This document shows, piece after piece, positions 1-11,415 of a DNA stretch of 64,000 nucleotides. A program made the translations under genes and the position numbers. Origin of the DNA: Symmetrospora coprosmae (taxonomy: Eukaryota; Basidiomycota; Cystobasidiomycetes; Symmetrosporaceae); contig VUYT01000043.1 in NCBI GenBank assembly GCA_008802785.1, positions 1 to 64,000 of the forward strand. Reading direction: 5' to 3'. How positions within the stretch are numbered: the stretch's first letter is position 1; each line of letters begins with the position of its first letter. A model generated the notes under the pieces. The model saw only the letters and a list, made by a program, of their open reading frames with translations. It did not search any database and was not told where the DNA came from.

Positions 1-615
1 CTTATACTCGCAGGACCATATGCCTGTCAGATCGGCAGCAGCGCACTCATTGTTGTACCCGGCCAGAACAGCAAAGCATGACGGTTGCACTGATGGCTTT
101 TGCAATGATACCGACAATGGCGAGCCCATGCATATGGCTATTCGAACCGGTAGGATCGAGGCGGACGCATCTCGCATCAAAGTACGTTGCCTTCGTGGAC
201 CCCTGCGCTCTTCGTGCTGTGGCTTTCCGGACAATGGGGAATTCGAAGTCGCAAGACTCGGCGCTTTGGTATCATGATGGTCGGCTATGAAACTATTATG
301 CACACTGTCAAGGTACTGCGAGATGTGTCAACACAATACATCATCCCTTTTCGTCACGATACAAAGGACGGACTGCGGGAGGCTTTTGTTTCGGGCACCG
401 GGTCCGCAGGAAGACTACAAAAGAGACAAAGGCACCGAAGCAATAGGAAGGATGCGGCCCAGCGGACGCGGATAAATCTCACAGAGACAGTGCGAGCAGC
501 GCGTAGTATACGTGGCCTGAGCGACTGCATGTCTGCCCCTCTCTTCACGGTTCAGCGGGTCATCTGGTCTTGAGTATCAACCAAGGACGATTCCGGCTTC
601 GCAAGTTGACCCGAT
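1..615. other. left flank with no supported gene
   Basis: No frame here gives a convincing protein on either strand. The stretch ends at the first ATG of the P450 gene, so its right part is probably that gene's promoter and leader. A gene end to the left of the window cannot be excluded. Confidence 0.5.
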
Positions 616-2976
616 ATGTCCTGGACGTCCATGATCTGTGCTTGCCTGGCGCTTCTGGCCGTCTCGTACTTCGGCTGGCGCACCCTCAATCGACGTCGCG
701 CCAGGCAGCTTCGCAGTGCCTTCCTATCGGCGAACCATCTGCAAACGTGGCCTCGTGTGCGGGGCAGGCTCCCAGGGAATATCGACGTCCTTTATCGACT
801 CGGGAAAGACGCATACTCTCGTTTACCAGGAGCCAGTTTCGCTGAACTGTGTAACAGGTGTGTGGAACTGGCGAGATTATGAGAGATAGGCGCTCTTATG
901 ACGACTGACACCTTTAACGCAGATATGGGTCGACCTTCGATTTGCGCCCTCTTGGCGGTTCGGTCGTATACACCCAGGATCCTGACGTGAGCGCGTCTGG
1001 GCTGCTCAGACTCTGCGGACGATGCTGACTGCGGCCCTCTTATAGGTGGCTCGGCATATACTGGCCGTCAATCAGCCGAACTATGTCAAAGGTAAGGTGA
1101 AGCCCCTTTCGAAGAGAATACCCACAGCCTATGGTCACTGACGATGCAACGCACCCTCCAGGGCGTTTCTTGAACGAGTTATTCAATGACGTGTGAGTGG
1201 CCATGCCCATTTGGCCACACGGTCACGTACTGATTACTGTATTGCTTTATGCATCAGTTTAGGTGCGCAGTTGCCCATCCTCCTTAGGCCACCCAACGGT
1301 CAGGTACTGAAGCGTGTACAACGTAGGATCCGGCATTTTCAATTCCGATGGCGAGCAGTGGAAAGCGCATCGCCAGGCTGCCCGACCGTTCTTCCAGAAG
1401 GAAAACCTTACCAATTTCGTCATCTTCGAAAAGCATACGGAGGTCCTGATACGAGCCGTGCGAACGCTTTCTGGCAATGGCGACAGTCCGAGCGCGCTAG
1501 AATTCCACGACCTCGCCGCGCGATTTACCTTGGATGCAGCAAGCGACTTCCTATTTGGTGCAAGTATCGTAAGTGCGGCCACTGTCAGCAAAACTCCTTG
1601 AGTCTCGTAGTCATTGATGGCATTCTGGGGAATGATACCCTCCTACTAGGCATCTCTAGATGCTGTTATCGCTTCCGTTCCGGACCCCCCGTATCTGAGC
1701 GCCTTCCAGCGCGTTCAGCGAACTTTAGCTGCCAGACTTGGTGCAGGTGTGTGTCTGATAGAATGGAGCTGCAGCGCACGGCTGAGACGTGGACATACAG
1801 GTTCCATGTGGCGTTGGTTCGACAGAGGGGTCGGTAAAGACATGACAGTAAGGGCAGCGGATGGTAGCGGCTCATCGCGTTCACGAATCTTGCTAACGTG
1901 CTAACGCCTTGCGCGCTAGATCATCAATGAAATGGTCGATTCTGCTATTCAACGAGCTGAAGCAAGTACAGAGGGCACTTATCACGGATTCACAACCCTG
2001 CTGGAGTTACTGAATCGAGAGACGCCTCGACTTAGTGACATCGTACGTATAAGTACGGGGAAGCAGAATGACCATCCCTCAAGCTGACCCCACCGCTTCT
2101 GCAGGCCAAACGCCAGGAACTCCTAAACGTCCTAATGGCCGCCCGGGATACGACTGCCTCCTTGATCGCCTCGATAGCGTATGAGCTGGCCTGTCACCCT
2201 GCTGTCCAGGTTGCCTTGCGCGATGAGATACAGGAGAATTTAGGGGACGACGAGACACTCACCTTTCAGGGCGTAAAGCACCTGAAGTTGATGAGAGCTG
2301 TGATTAATGAGACACTCAGGTGAGTTGCTAGACTTGTCATATGGAGCGGTCCAGCCATCAAACGTGACATCGATGTGCTGTATCGCCTGCAGGATGTATC
2401 CTCCGATCTCGGCCAATAGCCGCATCGCAGTCAAGGACGATGTGATCGTTGCCGGCGGTCAACGTTTCCACGTCCCTGCCGGTACTCATATCGCATGCGG
2501 AGTCTTCCAGATGCATCGACGATCTGATCTCTGGGGTGAGGATGCGAATGAGTGGCAGCCGCATCGCTGGATGGATGGACGGGGCGTACCGGCATCCAAT
2601 ATGTACGCCTTCCAGGCCTGGGGCATCGGTCCGAGAATAGTGAGTGCTACCACCGCCACTGAAACTCCAAATACTGAGTGCCACTTCCGTTGGTCTGCCT
2701 GTAGTGCATTGGTCAAGAGCTAGGTGCGGCAGCGAGTACCTTCGAATACATTCCCGCTACCCGAAAGCTTACGGGGTGCTCCTTTTCGCAGCTTATCTCG
2801 AGACAACATTCCTCATTAGCCGTTTACTGCAGACTTTCAGGAGCATAGAACTGGCGTCCATGGAGCAACCTGCACACTCCTGGATGCCTGGCCGTCACGG
2901 CGAGCGCATTATGCCAGAAGCGCCGGTAGCAACTCTGTCGCTGAGGGGAGGGGTGTACTTGAAGTTCTCCCAGTAG
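616..2976 (+). CDS. cytochrome P450 monooxygenase (microsomal, CYP52/CYP63-like)
   Basis: A heme-thiolate monooxygenase, probably of the ER membrane and of the fungal alkane/fatty-acid hydroxylase type; the substrate class is inferred. The model has 11 exons: 616-857, 923-986, 1046-1091, 1162-1192, 1313-1563, 1660-1847, 1920-2042, 2105-2319, 2393-2639, 2705-2723 and 2792-2976. It gives 536 residues with every phase matching. An N-terminal hydrophobic anchor is followed by basic residues and a PGN motif. The I-helix motif AARDTT lies near residue 327, the ExxR motif ETLR near 383, and the heme loop FQAWGIGPRIC near 460-470 with Cys470 as heme ligand. The ligand codon opens a 19-base exon. Exon 5 uses a non-optimal GTATCG donor, the least certain junction. 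The gene is tail to tail with mitochondrial L6, with 17 bases between the stops. Interruptions in single frames are explained by introns, so I call it intact. Confidence 0.9.
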
Positions 2977-2993
2977 TGAATGAGCGCATTCTA

Positions 2994-3913
2994 TTACTTC
3001 TTCCGCACCTCTTTGCGTCTAACTTGTTCGCCTCCAACAAAGATGCCTTTGCCGTTGTATGGCTCAGGCTTGCGCCATCCTCTGATGATAGCAGCAAAAT
3101 GTCCAAGGACTTGCTTATCGGATCCGCGCAGAACGAGTTCTGCCGGCGAGGCTATCTCGCATTCGACACCCGGAGGCAGCTGAAGCCGGATAGGTCTCGG
3201 ATACCCGAGGCGCAACACTAAAGTAGATGTCGATGTGGGTTGGGAGGCGCTAGCTTCCTGGGTAGTTGATGGTCCTAAGGGCAGGCGGCAAGCGAAGCCC
3301 ACCAGCGGCAATGCGTCATGTAATACTGGCCTCAGCCTGTGCGTCGGGAATGCAGACAGCGCGCTTCGCTATACAGAAAGAAGTACTCACGCGCGTCAAT
3401 CTGCTGTTGCGAGGTTGAAGCGCTCTCCAGGGTCGCTCTGTACCCTACGCCCACGAGTTTGACGTCCAGCTTGAATCCCTCTGACAGCCCCACCACCGCG
3501 TTCTCTGCCTGTGTCCGAGTAAGACCCCAAGTTGACCGCTTATTGCGCGAAGCGACGTCATCGCACGTGAATACTAGAGTGGCTGCCTTTGATGAGCTTG
3601 GCAAGCTTGACGATGGGGTGGCTGGCGCAGACCCAGAGGGTCGCTGCGTGAGATGGGCGGCGATTCCCTCCGGGAGGACGAGCCGCTTGTGCCCCAATGG
3701 ACCGGCGACGAGAAGCTCTTCCGGGATGCTGCCTTTCAGCTTGCAATCGACAGTTTCCGGTAATTGTATAGGGCTTGCTCCAATGTGCGACCGGGAAGAG
3801 AGTGCGACAGTAAACGCTCTCGAAGACGTCGTGCTTCGATACGGGCGGCTGCAGGAGTGCCGGAGCACATCAAACACAGAGGAGAAGCGGTGCCGAACGG
3901 GAGGAGCGACCAT
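2994..3913 (-). CDS. MRPL6: mitochondrial ribosomal protein L6 (uL6m)
   Basis: A large-subunit protein of the mitochondrial ribosome. Two exons on the minus strand, 3391-3913 and 2994-3274, with an intron at 3275-3390, encode 267 residues. After a basic, Ser-rich presequence of about 45 residues comes the first uL6 fold (SPIQLPETV..., then LVLPEGIA and GVGYRA). The second half carries the family signature as VLRLGYPRPI, SDKQVLG and RKPEPYNGKGI and ends in a basic tail. I chose the ATG at 3913 because it leaves a normal-length targeting peptide; an in-frame ATG at 3976 is possible. It faces the P450 gene at its 3' end and follows a small unknown gene on the same strand. Confidence 0.92.
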
Positions 3914-3972
3914 TGCGGAAAGTCCTGATAGAAGGGTTAATGAATCTCCGGGTGTGACGGAAAGAGCGAAAA

Positions 3973-4393
3973 TCACTGGTCAGCTTGAGCTTTTTGGATG
4001 CGCGACTTGGCCCGCCGCAAAGCCAGCTCCTCTCGGCCGTCAAACCACCGGTGGCTGCTCCAGGGCTAGCAGTGTGCGGATGGTCTGTGCTGCCATCTTG
4101 AATGACACTCACTGCCGAGCTGCTGAGCTCACGCCCTCGCGTTCGCACTCCAGGAGCTCGCCTCTTTCGTCCGTGGTGGCAGCCGGTGCCACACGCCGAC
4201 GGGCTAGTGCACAGCTCGCCAGCCGCGAGAGCCTCGTTGCTTCGCAAATGCAGGTCGCAGCAGTGCCTCTTCGCTGTATCGGCGCCGTGCACCGCGTCTG
4301 TCCAGGCGTGGTAGTCGGTTGGAGATGAGGGAAGAAAGGGCCACAGAGCTGCAGAGGTTGTCGGCGGCGGTGGCGAGAATGCACCTGATGCAT
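3973..4393 (-). CDS. small hypothetical protein (117 aa)
   Basis: I do not recognise this protein. Two minus-strand exons, 4133-4393 and 3973-4065, are separated by a 67-base intron with a GTGAGC donor and CTAG acceptor. Splicing gives 117 residues in phase. The N-terminal half is basic with scattered Cys and Arg. The C-terminal third is helical and charged (DERGELLECEREG, then FDGREELALRRAKSRI), which resembles real coding sequence more than a chance frame. It ends 60 bases upstream of the L6 start codon on the same strand and lies head to head with Mrd1. The N-terminus is uncertain: the first ATG of the frame was used and a further intron may exist. Confidence 0.45.
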
Positions 4394-4810
4394 GCTTCTC
4401 TTCGGCTCCTCCTCTCTGCTCCACACGCTCAGCTGCTAAACACCACTTTGCACGCTGAGCTCTGACAACATCACTCGAAGAGCTTCCACTGTACGCGGCC
4501 AACGCAGGAAGGCTCGCTGTACTCTAATCAGCTGGCCCCGACCGAATTCGCATCAAGCGCAGCCGTGCGCGACAGAGGATTGCGAACGGCCGCCAGGTTC
4601 TCGAAAGCACGTATCACGATAACGAGGCCGAAGGTGCTACAGAGGCACCGTGAGAGATCTACAGGAGCTTGCCACCCTCTCGGACAAGAGCATCGGGCGT
4701 CATGTCAGGGGAGAATCAATCGTGCGCTGCCGGCACCTCGGCTTTGGACATGCTTGCGCCCGCCCGAGCTGACGATTGACCTCTGGACGATTCCATGCGG
4801 CGACGGCTGG
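4394..4810. promoter_or_regulatory. divergent upstream region of Mrd1
   Basis: A gap of 417 bases between the small minus-strand gene and Mrd1. A plus-strand frame continues open upstream of the Mrd1 ATG, but it lacks homology-like features and is probably leader. No clear TATA element was seen. Confidence 0.4.
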
Positions 4811-7424
4811 ATGGCTAGATCGCGCCTCATTGTCCTTTCCCTCCCTTCCAAGCTATCCACCGAGGAGCTCACAGCCCACTTCAAGTCGTTGGAGCTGCCG
4901 ATAACCGATGCGAAAGTCCTGTTCAAGCCAGATGGTCAATCCCGCCGACTCGGTTTCGTAGGCTTCAGCAACGCGGAACATGCGCGTCAGGCAAAGGACT
5001 GGTTTGATGGCACCTGGTTGCACGGCGCACGTATCAAGGTGGATTACGCAAAGGAGGTAAGTGTCCGCTGGAACCATTTCATGGCAACATGTTCCTGGAC
5101 TCATATCAGTCTTGGCGCTGCCCATCTATACTGTGACCAGATCACGGACACGCCGCCACCTAGAAAGCGTCAGAGACGGGGAGATCCAGCGGAGGGCCAC
5201 CGCGCAGATGTGGCTCACACCATGACAGAAACCGCCCTTATTGCCGCAGAGCCGCCCACGGCGATTCCAAGCAATGCGCATGCTGATGGAGAAAGCGGCC
5301 ATCTGCCTGATCAAGCGGGCTTGGAGAGCTTGTCAGATGCGGACTACCTTGCCATGCGAAGCAAGCGCCTGGTAGGGCAGCTGCCACAGCTAGCTGCGGG
5401 AGGCTCCACTGTCCGAGATGCGCCGGGGACCACTGCAGAAGATGGTGACATGACAGCCGATGTGAGCTTTTCAACCCTGGTTTTTTCCTTTTAGAGATGA
5501 TGGCAAGTCTTGTGGGCTGATGTCTTCCATGGAAAGTAGAGCGCAGATTTTGACAACTCGATGCCACGGCGTGCGGCACCTGATGGTCTCAGAGACATCA
5601 GGGGTCAGATACTGGCTACCGGGCGCCTGTTCCTGCGCAACCTCCCCTTCGACCTTCTAGAAGCGGATCTGCGGGCAGATTTTTCTCATTTCGGAGCTCT
5701 TCTTGAAGTAAGCGGCTCATGTGAAGAGATGTCGCATTGCGTGCGACATCTAAAGTGCAGTGCTTGATTATCGCTTCCGCAGAGTCGCTTGCCAAAGGCA
5801 GCGGACGGTGCCGCACGCGGCCTGGGCTACGTCACTTTCGTCGATCCCAATGCAGCTATTCAGGCCCACGAAAGATACGATTCAAAAGCATATCGAGGTC
5901 GAATCCTTCGCGTCCTTCCGGCGGTTGTCCAACAGGATCAACAGCCTGCGCTTGCAGACGGGACGGCTTCGGGGAAGGCGATGTCGTTCAAGACTGCCAA
6001 GCATCGGGCTCGAGCGAACGACGCAGGCAGCGGCTTCAACTGGAGCACCTTGTACATGAATGTGAGTGGATGGCAGCGCAGGTTGCCCTGCTTCGTTCTG
6101 GCTTCGGAGCGTGTCAACATGGAGGCCTCTGCCGAGGTAGCACGAAAGGGTGCTGACGCCCATAGCTGTGTTCCATTACATTGTCACCGTACACCAGAGC
6201 AATGCCGTCCTCGATTCTGTCGCAGCTCGCTTTGGCATAGCAAAAGCGGAGCTGCTGGACGCCCAATCGAGCAGCGCTGGGGCACGCCTAGCTCTCGCAG
6301 AAACGCATCTGATCCAGGAGACAAAGGATTTTTTCTCTTCGGTAGGTTACCGGCCTTCACCAGCGGCTTCTGCGTCTGCTTGCTCACATGTTGCAATACC
6401 ATGTCGCATTCCAGCATGGTGTCGATCTTGCTAGTTTCGACGCCGGGAAAGGGCGCTCTCAGACCACTCTGCTCATCAAGAACCTGCCTCACGAGACTAG
6501 AACCGCAACGATACGATCGCTCATCACTCCGTATGGAGTGCCAGAGCGGCTTCTCGTTACTCCTTCGGGGACATTGGCATTGGTCGAACTGGCAAATGCC
6601 GACGAGGCCAGCAAAGCATTCAAAGGCCTGTCCTACTCAAGATTGGGCACATCCATTCTGTATCTCGAGAAGGCACCTCTTGGTGTATGGCAGGCAGAGG
6701 GCGCGCGGAGCGACATGTACGACGAGGAGAACGCGGACGCGAAGCCATCGGCATCCGGCCCCGACGCCTCTGCTTCGGGCCAGCACGCCAGTATCCCATC
6801 ATCGAATGATGTCTCTCTTTTTATCAAGAACTTCCCTTTTGAAACAACAAGTCAAGCCCTTCGCGAGGCTTTTCAACATCTGCCGGGCTACCAAAGCGCT
6901 TCTGTGGCCAGTGGCCAGGGGGATCGGGCCCGACAGACACGTTCGGCTGGGTATGGGTTCGTCTACTTCGACACGGACAGGTCGGCCGAATTGGCACGCA
7001 TTGCAATGGATGGAAGTCTGCTTGGGGACCGCCCGATCCAAGTAACACATGCCAGAAGACAGACCAGTGACACTCTCGACGGGGATACCAACGGCGGCGG
7101 CGGCTCTGCAGCACCCTCCATCGGGACTGCACGTCTCATCATCAAGAATTTGCCGTTCGAGACATCGCGAAAGGATCTCCAGCAGTTGCTAAGGTAGGTA
7201 GTCTGATTATTGCCGGGTCCGTGCCGGCTACTGACAGGTTGATTCTTGATCTCAGTGTCTACGGAACTATTCAAGCACTGCGTCTTCCCCGGAAGCAGGG
7301 TAATGCGTTGCGAGGTTTTGCTTTCGTGCAGTATGCAAGCGAGAAGCAAGCATTGGCCGCTAAGGCAGGCCTCAAGCACACCCATTACCTCGGTAGACAT
7401 TTGATTGTCGATTCTACAGTCTAA
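4811..7424 (+). CDS. MRD1: Mrd1, multiple RRM protein for 18S rRNA processing
   Basis: A nucleolar protein (yeast Mrd1, animal RBM19) that binds pre-rRNA and helps the U3-dependent cleavages that make 18S rRNA. Seven exons, 4811-5056, 5141-5461, 5540-5707, 5783-6061, 6198-6341, 6415-7193 and 7256-7424, give 701 residues in phase. Five RNA-recognition motifs are visible: RRM1 from residue 4 (RLIVLSLP), RRM2 near 217 (GRLFLRNLPFD), RRM3 near 403 (TTLLIKNLPHE), RRM4 near 520 (SLFIKNFPFE) and RRM5 near 628 (ARLIIKNLPFE, later GFAFVQY). The ATG at 4811 begins directly at RRM1 as in the family; an upstream in-frame ATG at 4565 adds only unconserved sequence. The stop is 29 bases from the convergent Coq8 stop. 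Confidence 0.95.
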
Positions 7425-7453
7425 CGCAAATGCAATGCTGGAGGTGCCAGATT

Positions 7454-10255
7454 TTATACACTATACAATATGCGACGACAATCCACGCGGGCAGCCAATC
7501 TCGCACACAATAGAAAGCATCCGCTAAGTTTGCGGTTCAGGCTGTACGTAGCTTCGGGCGGTGGAGTTGTCCGGTGCCGCAGCATGATGGGTATGTTGGC
7601 CTGCACCTTCTTTGTAATGTCCTGTTGTCCAAAGGCGTAGAGTCCTTCTGTCTTGAACGGCTCTGCCAGAGCAAGCATGGTTTCTACATGCGCGTCAATC
7701 ATGAGCTGCATGGATGCGTCACGTTGGTCGAGACAGGCACGACGGGACGGGACAGCGTCGGCGGGCCATGCCAGACGAGCCGGGCAGATGAGGCGAATGG
7801 AACATGTGCGCGTAAGGAGTCAGTGCAGAGGCGCAGACAATGTGAAAGGAGGTAGCAGAGCAGGCCGGGGAGGATTTGTAGGGGTCAGCGTCCTGGTTTC
7901 GTTGATGAGATCGCACAGGGACCGAAGGGGTTGGCAGAACAGCCAAGTATATAGGCTTACCTCGTTGTCGTTATCGGTGAGATATCCAATCTCCCTAGAG
8001 AGCGCAATGCAGTCCTCCTTGCGGCCGTCGACCGCTGACAGAAGCAGCCTCTTGTACATGTCAATGAACGCATCATCGTACGGCTGCGAGGCACCAAAGT
8101 CCACAAGCTCGAGCTGTTGCGAGACGGTTGGAGATGGATAGATTGCCAGTCAGTGCAGTGCAATCGTTGATGGGCCTTGTACGTGCAGAAGTGAAGCTCC
8201 GCGTGCATACCTTTCGTGTCTTGTCGTTCCACAGGAAGTTGCTCCAATTGGGATCGGTCTGCATGAACTTGAATTGGAACAGCTCGCGCAGGCACAGGGA
8301 GATGATCGTCGTGCCAATCTGTAAGTCAAAGGCGATAAGTATGGGACCCAGCAGTCGGATAGTGAGACCTCGGCCAAGAGTTGCAAAGAGGACGAGCTCA
8401 CGTGGTCCTTCGTCTCTTGGGAGAGATGCGTCGACTTGGCAAGCGGCTTGCCGTACATCATCTCGGTCGTCAGGACGCGTGGAGAGCTGAGTTCGTCAAT
8501 GACCTCTGGAACAGCCAGATGAGGGTCACCAGCCAAGTGGCGGGCAAACCTCCGGCCGCTCTCAGCCTCGCGTTCGTAGTCGCACTCCTGGCGCAGCTCG
8601 CGCTTCATGACGCGCAGTGTGTTGTCGAGGTAGAGGCCGCGGGGAAGAAGCGCTGAGAACGTGAGGAGACTTCTCAAGGTCGATATATCCATTTCGATCG
8701 AGTCGGCCACGCCCGGAAACTGGATCTTGACTGCGACTTCGCGGCCGTCCGGCAGTGTACCGGAATGGACCTGACCGATCGAAGCAGCCGCGAAGGGGAT
8801 CATGTCGAAGGTCGCGAACTTTGTCTCCCAGTCTCCACCCAGGTCAGCCTCGAGGACCGACTAGTCCGGGTGCACTTGGTCAGTCTCGGGATCTCTGCGG
8901 CCATACACGGTCATTTCCCGCTGGACAGACTTACCCGTGTTTGCCATTCTGGCATGTAGTCAGCAGCGTTCTGAACTTTGGCCAAGATGCTCTCGATCTC
9001 AGGTGGCAGCAGCTTTGATTCTGCAAGGAGTAGAGGAGATGAGCTAGTCTAGCAGTCTGCAAACTGCTGTGGAGGTGACCCACCTTGTATACTCAAGAAT
9101 TGGCCGAGCTTGAGCGCGGCACCCCTCATGCGAGAGAGCCTAGATACGATCCTCCGGATATTGGCTTCCGTAAACATGGGCGAAGAGCCTGACGCCTGAC
9201 CGCCTGTGAACCGCGACAAAGTAGCGCCAGCGGCTCCGACACTCATCCCGGCCGCTAGGCCTGTCAAAGCGGGGCATGTCAGATCGTGCGACGATAGCTT
9301 GAATGGGCAATCCAGTTTCACTGACTGCCATACTGGAAGAGACGCGCAAAGCGAGAAGTCGGCACTCTAGAGGCTTTGAGCATTGCTCTCTGTGGCCAGA
9401 TCACGGCTCCTCGTCAGCTCCAGCCCGTTACAGGTGTGCGGCCTGTACTATAGCAACTTCACGCACCTTCTCTTGCGGTGCGTCCGCATCGCCAGAGATA
9501 GCCGTCCCGACCAAATCGACGTATTCCGCTGGTGATGCAAGAGGCTGTGAACTCTGGCTCTTGGACTCTTCGACACCCAGAGATGCCAGAAGCGCCTCCG
9601 TGTCCTTTGTCGCATCTACTGGCGGTACGTTTGCAGCGCTGGTCTGGTCCGCTCCTGTTTCTGACGTTCTCGGAGTTTCTGGCGGAGGCGGAGGCGACTG
9701 GCTCGAAGCCACAACGGCATTGTGTCCGGCCATATGACTGACATCCTGACGCGGAATAAGGTCTGGAGCTTCTGCTGGGGACGGTGCGGCCTTTTCTGAA
9801 GATGGGAAGGATGCGACCTGGGGAGGCAAGGAGCTCGGCCGTGGCGAGGAACTGGAGGATGTCGATGCGACAGATGAGGTGAGTCTGCTCGAGAAGCCAG
9901 CTCCACTTGTGGAAGACAGTTGGTCCTGTGCGGCTTCCGCATGCTGCGCTCTGGTCGTGGAGGCGGGACCAGGCGCGTGTGCCTGAGCGGCGTCCGTCCT
10001 CAATGATGACGCAGTTGCCCCTGGAGCTGAAGATGAGGACGGTAGAGGGGTGGATAGTGGGATTGGGCGAGGCGCGCTACGGCGACGCGAGTCTAGTGGA
10101 GGAGATGAAGTCCATTCGGCTTTCTGCTGCTGCTGCTCTTGGAAGCTCGGTCGGGCGACCCGGGCTGATCTCTGCAGGTGGATCTGAAGAGCTCGTCTGG
10201 CGAGATCGAGGGCGCCGACGAGCGTGTCGAAGCTCCTGACTGGATTGCGCGACAT
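7454..10255 (-). CDS. COQ8: Coq8/ADCK3 atypical kinase, ubiquinone biosynthesis
   Basis: A mitochondrial UbiB-family ATPase/kinase needed for the coenzyme Q biosynthetic complex. Eight minus-strand exons (9467-10255, 9326-9389, 9084-9260, 8935-9020, 8402-8860, 8211-8318, 7961-8113, 7454-7705) give 695 residues in phase. The first ~260 residues are Ser/Pro/Ala-rich and disordered. The family core follows: RVPTSRFARLFQYG, the diagnostic KxGQ motif as KLGQFLSIQ near residue 335, the Ala-rich loop FAAASIGQVHSG, an AVKIQFPGV lysine motif, the catalytic-loop equivalent QTDPNWSNFLW, and the metal-binding DFGAS. The C-terminus RKLSGCFLLCARL matches the usual end. The long disordered N-terminus is unusual and must include the mitochondrial targeting signal. 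Confidence 0.94.
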
Positions 10256-10584
10256 GACGGCGGCGGCGTGCTCGTGTCGTTCAGAAGCTAGATGCTGTGT
10301 GGCTGGCAGCCAAAGGCGTTGTATGCATGTGCAGTATTAGGCAGAAGAGCTGCAGGAGCCGTCTCCGTCTCCGTCTCTCCATCTCCGTCTCTCCATCTCC
10401 GTCTCTCCGTCTTATCCTCGGTCTGTGCGCGCCGCGTGCGGCTGTGCCTGTTTCTGGACTCAGGCCAGTCACTTTCACGCCCATTCGCACACACACGGCA
10501 CACAACTCACAAGAAAGAGCGACAGTAGGAGAACGAGAGCTTGGAGAAGGGAGGCAGGACGGAGACAAGCGCCCGCTGGAAGGT
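10256..10584. promoter_or_regulatory. divergent spacer between Coq8 and SRP9
   Basis: A shared upstream region of 329 bases. It contains a pyrimidine-rich microsatellite at 10361-10412 and a CACACAC-like run near 10490. No TATA element is obvious. Confidence 0.4.
10361..10412. repeat. pyrimidine microsatellite (TCCGTCTCTCCA-like units)
   Basis: About 50 bases of CCGTCTCTCCAT-type units in tandem, slightly imperfect, in the Coq8/SRP9 spacer. Confidence 0.85.
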
Positions 10585-11229
10585 ATGGTCTACACGCACA
10601 ACTGGGCAGTCTTCGCGGCGGAAGCGACCCGGCTCTTTGACCATTCGCCGTCGACCGTGAGCTGCTGGATACATGCTGGCTGCTGCAGCTGGCTGGCAAG
10701 GATGCGCATCGGGCTTGACTGTGTGCTGAGACGCCTCGCTGCCCACCTCACCCCTGCAGGTCCGCTTCACGACGCGATGGAGCCACTCGAGGGGCCTGCT
10801 CGTCCTCAAGGTCACAGACGACAAGCATGTGCGTCCGCGCAGCGCGCGAACCAGGACGAAGACTAGGACACGCTTCTGACGCTCTGCACATTCTCGCAGT
10901 GCCTCAAGTTCAAGAGCCGCTCGAGCGTCATCCTGAATCGCTTCGAGCAGCTTACCGTCAACTTGACGAGCAGGATGCAGGACCGCCAGTTCTCGAGCGC
11001 CATACCACCAAGGGGGGAAGCGAGCAGCGGAGCAGTCCCAGCACCGTTGTCTGCAAATGCGTCCGCTACAGACGCAGCGAAGGACGCTGCAGCATCGACA
11101 GCGGCAGGGCCAGGGGCAGGGGCAATAGCGTCAGGAAGCGCGCCGCCGAAGGATGATGCGGGTACGTTGTCGGCCAAGACTCCTTCGAAGAAAAAGGGCA
11201 AGGGTGGGAAGAAGGGCGGCAAGAAGTGA
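10585..11229 (+). CDS. SRP9: signal recognition particle subunit SRP9 (SRP9-21 type)
   Basis: A small SRP protein of the Alu-domain pair that binds SRP RNA and slows elongation in the cytosol. Three exons, 10585-10656, 10760-10828 and 10900-11229, give 156 residues in phase. The start MVYTHNWAVFAAEA matches the family's MVY-x-W-x-x-F opening. The core continues with TTRWSHSRGLLVLKVTDDK and CLKFKS. After residue ~85 comes an Ala/Pro-rich linker and a Lys/Gly tail (SKKKGKGGKKGGKK) that resembles fungal Srp21 and could add RNA contact; animal SRP9 is shorter and lacks this. Recognition rests on the N-terminal fold motif. Confidence 0.85.
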
Positions 11230-11415
11230 AGTAATGGCATGCTACGTGTCTCGGGCGTCAATGTGTACTGTTGTAGTCCGGCCGTCCTCATCATGCAAGC
11301 ATTGTCCATCCCACGTCGTCTCTCCCCTACATTTTTGGTCACGAGCCTCTGTGCAGAGCACCTCTAAGCCTCTAAGTGACCGCACAACCCACAGCCTCAC
11401 AATCAGCGAGCAAAC

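Noticed and set aside
616-2976. P450 as a pseudogene with frameshifts
   Set aside because: Eleven exons with GT-AG borders restore one complete frame including the heme loop.
3339-4328. 329-codon plus-strand open frame
   Set aside because: It is antisense to the well-supported mitochondrial L6 gene and shows no family motif.
616-4393. secondary-metabolite gene cluster around the P450
   Set aside because: Neighbours are housekeeping genes; no synthase, terpene cyclase, transporter or regulator is present.
4565-4810. upstream start for Mrd1
   Set aside because: It adds unconserved sequence; the family protein begins right at RRM1.
5789-7045. 418-codon plus-strand open frame
   Set aside because: A shadow in another frame of Mrd1, whose RRMs and in-phase introns explain the region.
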